Assembly (NCBI RefSeq): GCF_019970065.1 | Contig: NZ_JAHXYH010000003.1 | Coordinates: forward strand, 124,001 to 188,000 | Length of the DNA stretch: 64,000 bases | Origin: Chryseobacterium sp. OSA05B | GTDB taxonomy: Bacteria; Bacteroidota; Bacteroidia; Flavobacteriales; Weeksellaceae | Reading direction: 5' to 3' | In this document: one piece after another, positions 8,718 through 16,464 of the stretch | How positions within the stretch are numbered: position 1 is the stretch's first letter | Layout of the letters: every line of letters starts with the position of its first letter | Translations under genes and position numbers: made by a program | Notes under the pieces: generated by a model | Told to the model about the DNA's origin: nothing | Database searches by the model: none | The model's input: the letters and a program-made list of their open reading frames with translations, nothing else

Positions 8718-9127
8718 ATTATAAAATCTAGTACATAATAAAAGCATAAAAAAGGAAAGCTGATTATAAGTTTCGGGATTGTGATTCGTGTTATCCATTA
8801 AAGCTTTAACACTTTAAAGTACCTGAAATCAGGTAGAAATAATTACTGTTTTTTAAGTATTGATAATCTATTCCTATGAAGATAGCTTTGTAACCATTCA
8901 AATCAGCTAATCATAGAATTAAATAATTAAGAAAACTCATACAAACTCCTTCCGAAAAAGATGGATTGAGTTTTTTAATTGTTGATAATGAGTTTTTTGT
9001 GTATTTTTTTATTTCATAGTCACTTTTTTACCTTTTGTTTTCTTATTCACAGAAACTGTTTCATGGAAGGAATTGTACACTAAGAAATGAATCGCAGACA
9101 TCATGAAACTAAATTAAAAAATAGGTT
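8718..9127 (+). other. Gene-free region upstream of T9SS paralogue 2
   Basis: No reading frame of note occurs here. A hairpin pairing AAAACTCA (8932-8939) with TGAGTTTT (8966-8973), followed by T, looks like a terminator, and a second TGAGTTTTTT stands about 25 bases later. It lies more than 150 bases before the next gene, so a leader RNA or small RNA could end there. No known riboswitch is recognised. Confidence 0.4.
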
Positions 9128-10144
9128 ATGAAAAAAGTTTTATCATTGAGCGCTTTTTTATTGGTGTTATTCCATACGTTGAATGCCCAATCTTTAGAAA
9201 GCGATAATTTTAATTCCTACACGATAGGGAATGTGGGTACTGATATTACTGCAAATTCCCCCGGTCAAGGTGGGTTTTATACGGATTTTGCAAACGGGTC
9301 TAATTCGGAAGCACAGATTGTAAATATAGATGCAGCTCATGACAAATCTTTACAGCTTACCGGAAGTGCCAATGCAGCCGGAACAAAATATATGTGGAAG
9401 AAAGGACTTGGGGCAGCGTGGGCAGCAAGAACTGCGGGAAATGATATCCTTAAACTGGAATTTAATTTATACACAGGAAGTGCTACAGGCGGTGCCGGTA
9501 GAGCAACGGTTTTAATTTATGATGGGACCACCCATAAAACCCTGCTTGGTGCCGGATATGATTATGCTACACAAAGAGCGGTAGGCATCGCAAACTATAC
9601 CAATACGACCACTGGGGTAACAGGGAACATCCTTTTTTATCTGGAACCCACTACCTATACGTATCCTGCCAATACATGGATTACATTAAAATGTACATTT
9701 AATAAAACGACAGGGGCAGTGGTATGGACAGGTCCCGCAGGAATGCTTTATAGCCCTGCAGCAAACTACATACCGGCTGCGGCAGGTGTAGATCCTTTTG
9801 AACTGGATTTTGTTTCAGTTGTTAATGCGGGAAATACGGTGGCTCATATCACTTCTTTTGATAACTATACGCTAACGGCTACAAATAATGTAGTATTGGG
9901 GACAAAAGATACCGCTGTGAAAGAAAACAGTATTTCAGTTTATCCTAATCCTGCAACTGATTTTATCAATATACAATCCCAATCATTAATTACTAAAATT
10001 GAAATCTTTGATGCAGCAGGAATAAAGATCAATATAATATACGATCATGGTAAAATAAATGTAAAGGATCTTAGCCCGGGAGCCTATATGATGAATATTG
10101 AAACCAACGGAAAGAGGTTTTCTGAAAAATTCATTAAAAAATAG
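9128..10144 (+). CDS. T9SS type A sorting domain-containing secreted protein (paralogue 2)
   Basis: This 338-residue secreted protein has a signal peptide ending near TLNAQ, a beta-rich middle region and a type A sorting domain (VYPNPATDFINI, GAYMMNI, final KFIKK). It aligns over its whole length with the preceding gene (LESDNFNSYT, GLGAAWAARTAGND, TYTYPANTW, TSFDNYTL), so the two arose by tandem duplication followed by divergence. The DNA is not close enough for a recent event. The binding target is unknown. A hairpin terminator of the same type as that of paralogue 1 follows. Confidence 0.88.
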   Translation: MKKVLSLSAFLLVLFHTLNAQSLESDNFNSYTIGNVGTDITANSPGQGGFYTDFANGSNSEAQIVNIDAAHDKSLQLTGSANAAGTKYMWKKGLGAAWAARTAGNDILKLEFNLYTGSATGGAGRATVLIYDGTTHKTLLGAGYDYATQRAVGIANYTNTTTGVTGNILFYLEPTTYTYPANTWITLKCTFNKTTGAVVWTGPAGMLYSPAANYIPAAAGVDPFELDFVSVVNAGNTVAHITSFDNYTLTATNNVVLGTKDTAVKENSISVYPNPATDFINIQSQSLITKIEIFDAAGIKINIIYDHGKINVKDLSPGAYMMNIETNGKRFSEKFIKK

Positions 10145-10169
10145 AATCCTGATAAATCTTAGTCGATAT

Positions 10170-10195
10170 AAAACGCTTCAATTGAAGCGTTTTTG
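10170..10195 (+). terminator. Rho-independent terminator
   Basis: A perfect palindrome (arms AAAACGCTTCAA and TTGAAGCGTTTT) is followed by T. It resembles the terminator at 8691 in stem design. Confidence 0.88.
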
Positions 10196-10223
10196 TTATT
10201 TTAGAGCATTAAAATTGAAGAAT

Positions 10224-10928
10224 ATGTCAGATCAAAAAGTAGCTTATATAACTGGGGGAACGAAAGGAATAGGTTTTGGAATCGCAAAAATATTGTTGAA
10301 AAACGGCATTTCAGTGGCGTTTTCAGGGCGTAAAAGAGATGATGTAGAGAAAGCGGAAGAAGAGCTTAGGCAGTATTCAGAGCATGTTCTTGGAGTGGTT
10401 TCGGATGTAAGAAGTCTCGAAAGTGAAGAAGAAGCCGTACAATATACCATTGCAAAATTCGGAAGGCTGGATTTCGTTATTGCGAATGCAGGCTTAGGAA
10501 TATTCAAACCTGTAGATGAGCTGACAGCCGAAGAATGGAATGTTATGATAGAGACCAACCTGACCGGGGCTTTTTATACATTAAAAGCTTCCGTAGAAGA
10601 ATTAAAGAAAACGGAAGGTTATTATATTACAGTATCAAGTCTTGCAGGAGCCAATTTCTTCGAAAAAGGAACAGGCTACAATGCGTCTAAATTCGGAGTC
10701 GTAGGATTTACTCAGGCAGCGATGATTGATCTCAGAAAATACAACATCAAATCTACCGTCATTATGCCCGGATCTGTAGCCACAAATTTTAACGGCAACG
10801 TTCCTTCTGAAAAAGACAGCTGGAAGATACAGCCCGAAGATATGGGGAATCTGGTGCTCGATATTTTAAAAATGAATCCGCGCGTATTGCCCAGCAAGAT
10901 AGAGTTTAGGGCAACAAAACCAGCTTAG
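10224..10928 (+). CDS. Short-chain dehydrogenase/reductase (SDR)
   Basis: This 234-residue NAD(P)-dependent oxidoreductase is of the classical SDR type. The cofactor motif TGGTKGIG lies at residues 10-17, NAG at 88-90, and the catalytic tetrad at N112, S139, Y152 and K156 (YNASK). The Arg at position 36-38 (SGRKRDD) suggests NADP preference. The ATG at 10224 is chosen because the Rossmann strand begins immediately after it; a longer in-frame extension would overlap the previous gene and cross its terminator. The substrate is unknown. A palindrome and promoter for etfBA follow its stop. Confidence 0.9.
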   Translation: MSDQKVAYITGGTKGIGFGIAKILLKNGISVAFSGRKRDDVEKAEEELRQYSEHVLGVVSDVRSLESEEEAVQYTIAKFGRLDFVIANAGLGIFKPVDELTAEEWNVMIETNLTGAFYTLKASVEELKKTEGYYITVSSLAGANFFEKGTGYNASKFGVVGFTQAAMIDLRKYNIKSTVIMPGSVATNFNGNVPSEKDSWKIQPEDMGNLVLDILKMNPRVLPSKIEFRATKPA

Positions 10929-10965
10929 TAAAAGCATTTAATGTATTGAATAGTAAAAAAATAAG

Positions 10966-10983
10966 TATTATGCATGCATAATA
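10966..10983 (+). promoter_or_regulatory. Perfect 18-bp palindrome, candidate operator of etfBA
   Basis: TATTATGCATGCATAATA is identical to its reverse complement. It stands just upstream of a TATATTAG box (10995-11002), that is, about where the -33 element of the etfB promoter would lie. The symmetry and position suggest a dimeric repressor site. The regulator is not identified. Confidence 0.55.
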
Positions 10984-10994
10984 TATTTTTTAAT

Positions 10995-11002
10995 TATATT
11001 AG
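10995..11002 (+). promoter_or_regulatory. Possible -7 box of etfBA
   Basis: TATATTAG differs from TAnnTTTG at one base. It is 80 bases before the etfB ATG, and the leader between them can form a GCATAAAA/TTTTATGC hairpin (11029-11054). Confidence 0.35.
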
Positions 11003-11082
11003 CCAAAGTAAAATATAACAAAATCTCAGCATAAAACAGTAAGGTTTTTTATGCATAAATGGGAAAAAATAAAATAGTACAC

Positions 11083-11829
11083 ATGAAAATATTAGTTTGT
11101 ATCAGTAGTGTTCCAGATACTACTTCCAAGATTAACTTTACGGCAGATAAGTCTGCTTTCGACAAAAATGGAATTCAGTGGGTAATCAATCCTTTAGATG
11201 AATTTGCATTGACAAAAGCGGTTAAACTTCAGGAATCTCAGGGTGCAACTGTAACAGTGATCAACGTAGGAGATGCTGCTACAGAACCGGTAATCAGAAA
11301 AGCATTAGCTATTGGTGCCAATGATGCAGTAAGAGTAAACCTTGATCCTAAAGACAGCTATTCTACAGCGAAAGAAATTGCTTCTGTAGCTCAAAACGGA
11401 GGATACGACCTTATCCTTTGCGGAAAAGAATCTATTGATTACAATGGAGGTTCTGTTCCGGGAATGGTAGCTCAGTTACTGAACCAGCCTTTTGTAAATG
11501 CATCAGTAGGATTGGATGTAAACGGAAGCGAAGCTACTGCTGTAAGAGAAATTGAAGGCGGAAAAGAAACTATATCAGTGAAATTACCTGCCGTAATCGC
11601 AGGACAAAAAGGATTGGTAGACGAAAAAGACCTTATCATCCCGAATATGAGAGGAATTATGTCTGCAAGAACGAAGCCTTTACAGGTGGTAGAGCCAACT
11701 TCTTCTGAAGTGAAAGTTCAGGGAGTATCTTATGACAGCGTTCCACCAAGAGCGGCTGTGAAAATGGTTTCTCCTGACAATCTTGATGAATTGGTAAGAT
11801 TACTTCACGAAGAAGCTAAGGTAATCTAA
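11083..11829 (+). CDS. etfB: Electron transfer flavoprotein subunit beta
   Basis: This 248-residue subunit of the FAD- and AMP-containing electron transfer flavoprotein shuttles electrons from acyl-CoA and other dehydrogenases to the quinone pool. It begins MKILVCISSVPDT, with the family NPLDEFALTKAVKL segment near 35-50 and the beta-subunit signature in VDEKDLIIPNMRGIM. The ATG at 11083 is preferred to an in-frame ATG at 11059 because MKILVC is the usual first strand. It is followed 39 bases later by etfA, so both are probably one transcript. Confidence 0.95.
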   Translation: MKILVCISSVPDTTSKINFTADKSAFDKNGIQWVINPLDEFALTKAVKLQESQGATVTVINVGDAATEPVIRKALAIGANDAVRVNLDPKDSYSTAKEIASVAQNGGYDLILCGKESIDYNGGSVPGMVAQLLNQPFVNASVGLDVNGSEATAVREIEGGKETISVKLPAVIAGQKGLVDEKDLIIPNMRGIMSARTKPLQVVEPTSSEVKVQGVSYDSVPPRAAVKMVSPDNLDELVRLLHEEAKVI

Positions 11830-11868
11830 TCTTAATCCTTAAATTTTTTAATCTTAAATTTTAAAAAA

Positions 11869-12816
11869 ATGGCAGTATTCGTATACGCAGAAAATATAAA
11901 CGGAGTTTACAAAAAAGCAGCTTTTGAAGCAGTTTCTTATGCTAAAGCGGTTGCAGATCAGGCAGGAGACACTGTTACGGCGATCTCTGTAAACCCTACA
12001 GATTCTTCAGATTTATTGTACAAATATGGAGCATCAAATGTGATCAATATCAAAGACGAAGGTCTTAAAAGCTTTTCAGCTAAGGCATTTGCTCAGGCTG
12101 TAAGTGAAGTGGCAGACGGAAACACGATTGTTTTCCCTCATACTACAGACGCTTCTTCTGTAGCTCCAATGCTTGCGGTAATGAAGAACTATTCCTTAAT
12201 TACCAATGTTTTGGAAGCTCCTGAAAGCCTTTCTCCGTTCCAGGTGAAAAGAAGAGCGTTCTCAGGAAAAGGATTCATGCATGCAAAAGCGGAGGGGACT
12301 GGGGTGATCATCACGGTTTCTCAGAATGCTTTCGGAGTAAAGGAAAACGGAGTATCAGGTTCTGAAGAAGTTAAAAACCTTTCAGTAGCGAATGAAGATA
12401 CTAAAGTTATTTCTCACGAGCAGAGTTCAGGTAAATTAGACCTTAAAGAAGCAGAAGTAGTAGTGTCTGCAGGAAGAGGAATGAAAGGCCCTGAAAACTG
12501 GGGAATGGTTGAAGATCTGGCTAATGTTCTTGGAGCTGCAACAGCTTGTTCTAAGCCTGTTTCTGATATCGGTTGGAGACCTCACACAGAGCACGTAGGA
12601 CAGACTGGTAAAGCCATTTCACCTAACCTTTATATCGCAATAGGTATTTCCGGGGCTATCCAGCACTTAGCTGGGGTAAACTCTTCTAAAACTATTGTAG
12701 TAATCAACAATGACGCTGAAGCACCGTTCTTCAAGTCTGCAGATTATGGGGTAGTAGGAGATGCTTTCCAGATTATTCCTGCATTAACAGAGAAAATTAA
12801 AGCAATTAAAGGATAA
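11869..12816 (+). CDS. etfA: Electron transfer flavoprotein subunit alpha
   Basis: The 315-residue alpha subunit binds FAD. The C-terminal FAD domain is clear: [13 protein letters not shown], then [32 protein letters not shown] and [11 protein letters not shown]. It pairs with the beta subunit encoded just upstream, and the heterodimer acts in fatty-acid and amino-acid oxidation. The common Arg of the RPVxD motif reads Lys here (CSKPVSD), a mild variation. An inverted-repeat element and a strong terminator follow the stop. Confidence 0.95.
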   Translation: MAVFVYAENINGVYKKAAFEAVSYAKAVADQAGDTVTAISVNPTDSSDLLYKYGASNVINIKDEGLKSFSAKAFAQAVSEVADGNTIVFPHTTDASSVAPMLAVMKNYSLITNVLEAPESLSPFQVKRRAFSGKGFMHAKAEGTGVIITVSQNAFGVKENGVSGSEEVKNLSVANEDTKVISHEQSSGKLDLKEAEVVVSAGRGMKGPENWGMVEDLANVLGAATACSKPVSDIGWRPHTEHVGQTGKAISPNLYIAIGISGAIQHLAGVNSSKTIVVINNDAEAPFFKSADYGVVGDAFQIIPALTEKIKAIKG

Positions 12817-12820
12817 AAAA

Positions 12821-12923
12821 GTCAATAGTGAATTGTCAATCCGCTACGCTGTCAATTGGATAAAACCAATACGTTACAGCAAGCATTCACTTACGAAGTA
12901 AAATTGACCATTCACTATTCACC
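12821..12923 (+). repeat. Intergenic inverted-repeat element (family A, third copy)
   Basis: The left arm GTCAATAGTGAATTGTCAAT (12821-12840) pairs with the right arm near 12902-12923 at 18 of 20 bases. The interior holds ATTGG-ATAAAA-CCAAT and the core ACTTACGAAGTAAAATT, which corresponds to the core of the two copies at 1157-1322. Confidence 0.8.
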
Positions 12924-12935
12924 ATTTTCACACAT

Positions 12936-12973
12936 AAAAATAAAAGCTCGGGCTTTTCCGGGCTTTTATTTTT
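12936..12973 (+). terminator. Rho-independent terminator of etfBA
   Basis: A 16-bp stem (AAAAATAAAAGC plus TCGG, with CCGG plus GCTTTTATTTTT, one G-U pair) surrounds the loop GCTTTT. It is one of the strongest hairpins in the window. Confidence 0.9.
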
Positions 12974-13008
12974 GCGTAAAAAACTGAAATCACAATAAAA
13001 AATTAATC

Positions 13009-13016
13009 TATATTTG
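13009..13016 (+). promoter_or_regulatory. Predicted promoter -7 box, nearly leaderless
   Basis: TATATTTG exactly matches TAnnTTTG and ends only five bases before the ATG at 13022. Transcription would start at or very near the start codon, so the mRNA is probably leaderless. Confidence 0.6.
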
Positions 13017-13021
13017 TAGCT

Positions 13022-13621
13022 ATGGATTATAAGCAGCTAATTATTCGCGGAATATCGTACAGCCAGACACAATCGGGGGCGTACGCTTTGTTATTGGAGC
13101 ATGAAGAAACACATATAAAATTACCTGTTGTCATAGGAAATTTCGAGGCTCAGTCCATCTCTCTCGGACTGGAAAAAGACATCCATCCGCCTCGTCCGCT
13201 TACCCATGATTTATTCACAAAATTTATAGTTTCAGCCAATTATGAATTGGTTTCAGTGATCATTTACCAGATCGTAGACGGCGTATTTTTTTCCAATATT
13301 AATTTCAAAAATAAAGCTAACGAGGAAGAACTGATTCTTGATGCAAGAACATCAGATGCTGTGGCGATGGCCGTAAGATTTGATGCGCCTATTTTTACCA
13401 CTCAGCAAGTTCTGAACGAAGCAGGAATTCTTCTGGAGCTGGAAGATGTTTCAAAAGAAGAGCAGCCTTTCTCAGAAACGGTACAGTCTGAAGACAATCT
13501 GAAAGCCGTATCTATGGAAGAACTTCAAAAATTGCTCGATGAAGCCGTAAAAGAAGAAGATTTTGATACCGCATTGGAAATTCAGGAAGAAATTAAGAGG
13601 AGGAAAAAGAAAATTGACTAA
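13022..13621 (+). CDS. Bifunctional nuclease (DUF151) domain protein with UVR motif
   Basis: This 199-residue cytosolic protein has an N-terminal BFN/DUF151 domain (about 1-135: LPVVIGNFEAQSI, RPLTHDLF, DARTSDAVAMAVR). A C-terminal UVR-like motif follows (about 160-195: LQKLLDEAVKEEDF and AxxIQEEIKRRKKK), the short helical hairpin also found in UvrB and UvrC. BFN-family members have reported RNase/DNase activity; the role in Flavobacteriia is not established. The start at 13022 is fixed by the TATATTTG box five bases upstream. The nucleoside permease begins 22 bases after its stop, suggesting co-transcription. Confidence 0.9.
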   Translation: MDYKQLIIRGISYSQTQSGAYALLLEHEETHIKLPVVIGNFEAQSISLGLEKDIHPPRPLTHDLFTKFIVSANYELVSVIIYQIVDGVFFSNINFKNKANEEELILDARTSDAVAMAVRFDAPIFTTQQVLNEAGILLELEDVSKEEQPFSETVQSEDNLKAVSMEELQKLLDEAVKEEDFDTALEIQEEIKRRKKKID

Positions 13622-13643
13622 AAGAGACACTTTATACTAAACT

Positions 13644-15026
13644 ATGAATTTAAAATTACGACTGACCATCCTCAGTTTTCTCCAGTTTTTTGTCTGGGGA
13701 GCATGGCTGATTACGATGGCTAATTTTTGGTTCGGGACAAAACACTGGGACGGAACCCAGTTTGGAGCCGTTTTCGGAACCATGGGAATAGCTTCTATTT
13801 TTATGCCGACCATCACCGGAATTATTGCCGACCGCTGGGTAAATGCAGAACGTATCTTTTCGGTACTGCACATCCTGTATGGGGTTGTGCTTTTTATACT
13901 GCCTCATTCCGCTGATCCTAATTCTTTCTTCTGGCTGATGCTTCTGGCGATGTGCTTTTACATGCCAACCATTGCTCTGGCGAATTCTATTTCCTACACC
14001 ATTCTGAAAAACAGCAATCTGGATGTAGTAAAAGATTTTCCGCCGATTCGTGTATGGGGAACCATCGGGTTTATTGTTGCGATGTGGATTACCAATCTTA
14101 CAGGAAACAAGGCTACGGAAGGACAATTCTATATCGGTGGTGCTATCGCTATATTTTTAGGAATCTATGCGTTGACCTTACCAAAATGTCCGCCACAGAA
14201 ACTCATCGATAAAAGTGCACCTTTATCTGAGCAGTTGGGACTGAATGCTTTTAAGCTTTTCGGAAGCTATAAGATGGCCCTGTTCTTTCTGTTTTCAATG
14301 CTTTTGGGAGCGGCACTTCAGCTGACAAATGCGTACGGGGATGTATTCTTAAGTGAATTCTCTCATTTTCCGAAATATGCAGATTCTTTCGTAGTTCAGA
14401 GATCTACGATTATCATGTCCATCTCTCAGGTTTCTGAGACTTTATTTATTTTGGCAATTCCTTTCTTTCTGAAAAAATTCGGAATTAAAAAAGTAATGCT
14501 GATGTCAATGCTGGCATGGGTACTCAGATTTGGATTCTTTGCGTACGGAGTTCCGGACGGATTCGGACTTTCGCTGATCATCTTCTCATGTATCGTATAC
14601 GGAATGGCATTTGATTTTTTCAATATTTCAGGTTCCCTTTTCGTGGAAACAACGACAGATAAAAAAATCCGTTCTTCTGCTCAGGGATTATTCATGATGA
14701 TGACCAACGGTTTTGGAGCGCTTTTCGGAAGTTACATCGCAGGATGGGCTATCGATAAGTTTTTTACCCACAAGTTTACGAACGTTTCAGACTTAACGGC
14801 TTATCTTGATACCACGGCAGATAATCCAACGTTCCTGCAGATCCTTAAAAATAGTTTCAATTCAGCGATAAATGCTGACGGGACACTTTCTTCTGTAGTG
14901 ATGGTAAAAGACTGGCAGAATATATGGTTATCTTTTGCCATCTATGCATTGATTCTGGCTATATTCTTCGCCATTTTATTCAGGCATAAACACAATCCGG
15001 AAGATGTTTCTTCAGTGAAACATTAA
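13644..15026 (+). CDS. Nucleoside permease, NupG-type MFS transporter
   Basis: This 460-residue inner-membrane transporter has about 12 hydrophobic segments. It matches the nucleoside:H+ symporter family of the major facilitator superfamily: an N-terminal SFLQFFVWGAWLITM, the helix 2-3 loop TGIIADRWVNAERI, FPPIRVWGTIGFI, and FFNISGSLFVE in the second half. It probably imports nucleosides for salvage. It is 22 bases after the BFN-domain gene and precedes a terminator. An extended loop before the last helix (about 390-430) is longer than in E. coli NupG, in keeping with Bacteroidota members. Confidence 0.88.
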   Translation: MNLKLRLTILSFLQFFVWGAWLITMANFWFGTKHWDGTQFGAVFGTMGIASIFMPTITGIIADRWVNAERIFSVLHILYGVVLFILPHSADPNSFFWLMLLAMCFYMPTIALANSISYTILKNSNLDVVKDFPPIRVWGTIGFIVAMWITNLTGNKATEGQFYIGGAIAIFLGIYALTLPKCPPQKLIDKSAPLSEQLGLNAFKLFGSYKMALFFLFSMLLGAALQLTNAYGDVFLSEFSHFPKYADSFVVQRSTIIMSISQVSETLFILAIPFFLKKFGIKKVMLMSMLAWVLRFGFFAYGVPDGFGLSLIIFSCIVYGMAFDFFNISGSLFVETTTDKKIRSSAQGLFMMMTNGFGALFGSYIAGWAIDKFFTHKFTNVSDLTAYLDTTADNPTFLQILKNSFNSAINADGTLSSVVMVKDWQNIWLSFAIYALILAIFFAILFRHKHNPEDVSSVKH

Positions 15027-15053
15027 TGCTACCGGACTGATTGATAAAATATT

Positions 15054-15089
15054 AAATTGCACTTTTGAAAAAAGGTGCAATTTTTTTTA
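15054..15089 (+). terminator. Rho-independent terminator
   Basis: AAATTGCAC (15054-15062) pairs with GTGCAATTT around an A-rich loop, and a T-run follows. It ends the permease gene. Confidence 0.8.
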
Positions 15090-15141
15090 TTTTCAGGCAA
15101 CCTTTTAAAATAAATTCCGTCTTATAGATAGAAACCGATAC

Positions 15142-15696
15142 ATGGAGCATCTCGAAAAGAATTTTTTACTGGCTAAAAAGCAGGACCGGAAGGCCCAGAA
15201 AGCTCTTTATGAGATGTTTTCCGCTAAAATGCTGGCCATATCAAATTCTTATACGAACAATATCCATGATGCGGAAGATATCCTGATCAACGCATTTATG
15301 AAATGCTTTACCAAGCTGGATGAATGCAGAGACTGGAAAAGTTTTCCGTTTTGGCTGAGGAAAATTGTGGTCAATGATTCCATTAGCTTTGTCAGGAAGA
15401 GCAGGAATATCCTGTATGCCGATATAGAAATCGCAGACGATTATTCAGATGAAGATACAGATGAGCGGTTGGAAGAACTCAATATTGAGGAAATATTTTC
15501 ACAGATGCCAGCGGGATACAGATTGATTTTCAATTTATATGTATTTGAAGAGAAAAAGCATCAGGAAATCGCAGAAATTCTGAATATTTCGGAAGGCACC
15601 AGTAAAAGCCAGCTGAGCAAAGCAAAAAAATGGCTTACGGAATTTTTAAAAGCAAAAGAAAATGAAAAAAGAGATACTGAAACAGTTAAAGTCTGA
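15142..15696 (+). CDS. ECF-type RNA polymerase sigma factor
   Basis: This 184-residue sigma-70 family factor is of the extracytoplasmic-function type. Region 2 covers about 10-85 (ALYEMFSAKM, HDAEDILINAFMKCF, WLRKIVVND). Region 4 covers about 120-172 with the helix-turn-helix EIAEILNISEGTSKSQLSKA. Regions 1.1 and 3 are absent, as expected. Its last 35 bases overlap the next gene in another frame, so translation is coupled. The following genes encode a single-pass anti-sigma-like protein and an outer-membrane protein, suggesting a cell-envelope response. Confidence 0.92.
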   Translation: MEHLEKNFLLAKKQDRKAQKALYEMFSAKMLAISNSYTNNIHDAEDILINAFMKCFTKLDECRDWKSFPFWLRKIVVNDSISFVRKSRNILYADIEIADDYSDEDTDERLEELNIEEIFSQMPAGYRLIFNLYVFEEKKHQEIAEILNISEGTSKSQLSKAKKWLTEFLKAKENEKRDTETVKV

Positions 15697-16381
15697 TTAC
15701 GAGAGGCTCGAAAGAAGCCCTTCTGAGGATCTTTGGGACAGATTGGATCAGAAGTTGAATGAGGCCTCTGATGTGCCGGTAAAACAGTCTTTTCAGTGGT
15801 GGAAATATGCAGCCGTTATATTGCTGTTCATTTCTGCCGGAACTTTTATGTATTTTAATAATTACAAAACGAAATTTGATTATAAAGAAACGGATTATGC
15901 CGTGAAAAAAGGTCTTGAAAGAACAGTCAATCCAGTAGATAAAGATGTTGAAAATCCACCAGTTATTTCAAAAGATCAGCCGATCGAGGAAAGTGAAGTA
16001 AAAATAGTCAATGAAGATCATAAAAAAGATACCTCAGATAAAGCCTTGCTTCCGAAAAAAGGAAAAGAAAGGACAGAAACTCAGGCTTCACAGAATAAAC
16101 AACCGGTGAACACCTTTAACCAACCGGAAAATATTTTCACTAATCCGGGGAAGGTTGAAAATGTAAGTCCATCCAATCCTCCAGTAATTGCAGAAGTTAA
16201 TAAATCAAAACCTAATTATATCAATCCTGATGAGCTTCTTCTGGGAAGAGAATTAGATAAAGCCCGGGAAAAAGCCAGTAGGGATGAACGGAAATTGGGA
16301 GCCTTCAAATTTGATAAAGTTGTTCCGAATGTAGGAAATGTAACTGTTCTGGGAGTGACCGTTTATCTGGAATCCAAATAA
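15662..16381 (+). CDS. Putative anti-sigma factor, single-pass membrane protein
   Basis: This 239-residue protein has an N-terminal cytoplasmic segment with SEDLWDRLDQKLNE, a pattern common in Bacteroidota anti-sigma-like proteins. One transmembrane helix follows (about 46-65), then a Lys/Pro/Asn-rich periplasmic stretch (75-190) and a short folded end. It overlaps the sigma gene by 35 bases. The arrangement suggests it binds the sigma factor at the inner membrane; no ZAS zinc motif is visible, so this rests on position and topology. Confidence 0.7.
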   Translation: MKKEILKQLKSDYERLERSPSEDLWDRLDQKLNEASDVPVKQSFQWWKYAAVILLFISAGTFMYFNNYKTKFDYKETDYAVKKGLERTVNPVDKDVENPPVISKDQPIEESEVKIVNEDHKKDTSDKALLPKKGKERTETQASQNKQPVNTFNQPENIFTNPGKVENVSPSNPPVIAEVNKSKPNYINPDELLLGRELDKAREKASRDERKLGAFKFDKVVPNVGNVTVLGVTVYLESK

Positions 16382-16464
16382 ATCGTAAACTTTTAATAAA
16401 ACAAAAATACTGTCCTGAATTATGGACAGAGGTGAAATATTGTCTAAAAATTAAAAAAATAAAT

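Noticed and set aside
10098..10223. N-terminal extension of the SDR gene
   Set aside because: The extension overlaps the previous gene and crosses its perfect terminator; the SDR fold starts at 10224.
16410..16429. Small hairpin CTGTCC/GGACAG before the outer-membrane protein gene
   Set aside because: The stem is only six bases with no T-run, so it is not a terminator, and no regulatory element is recognised.
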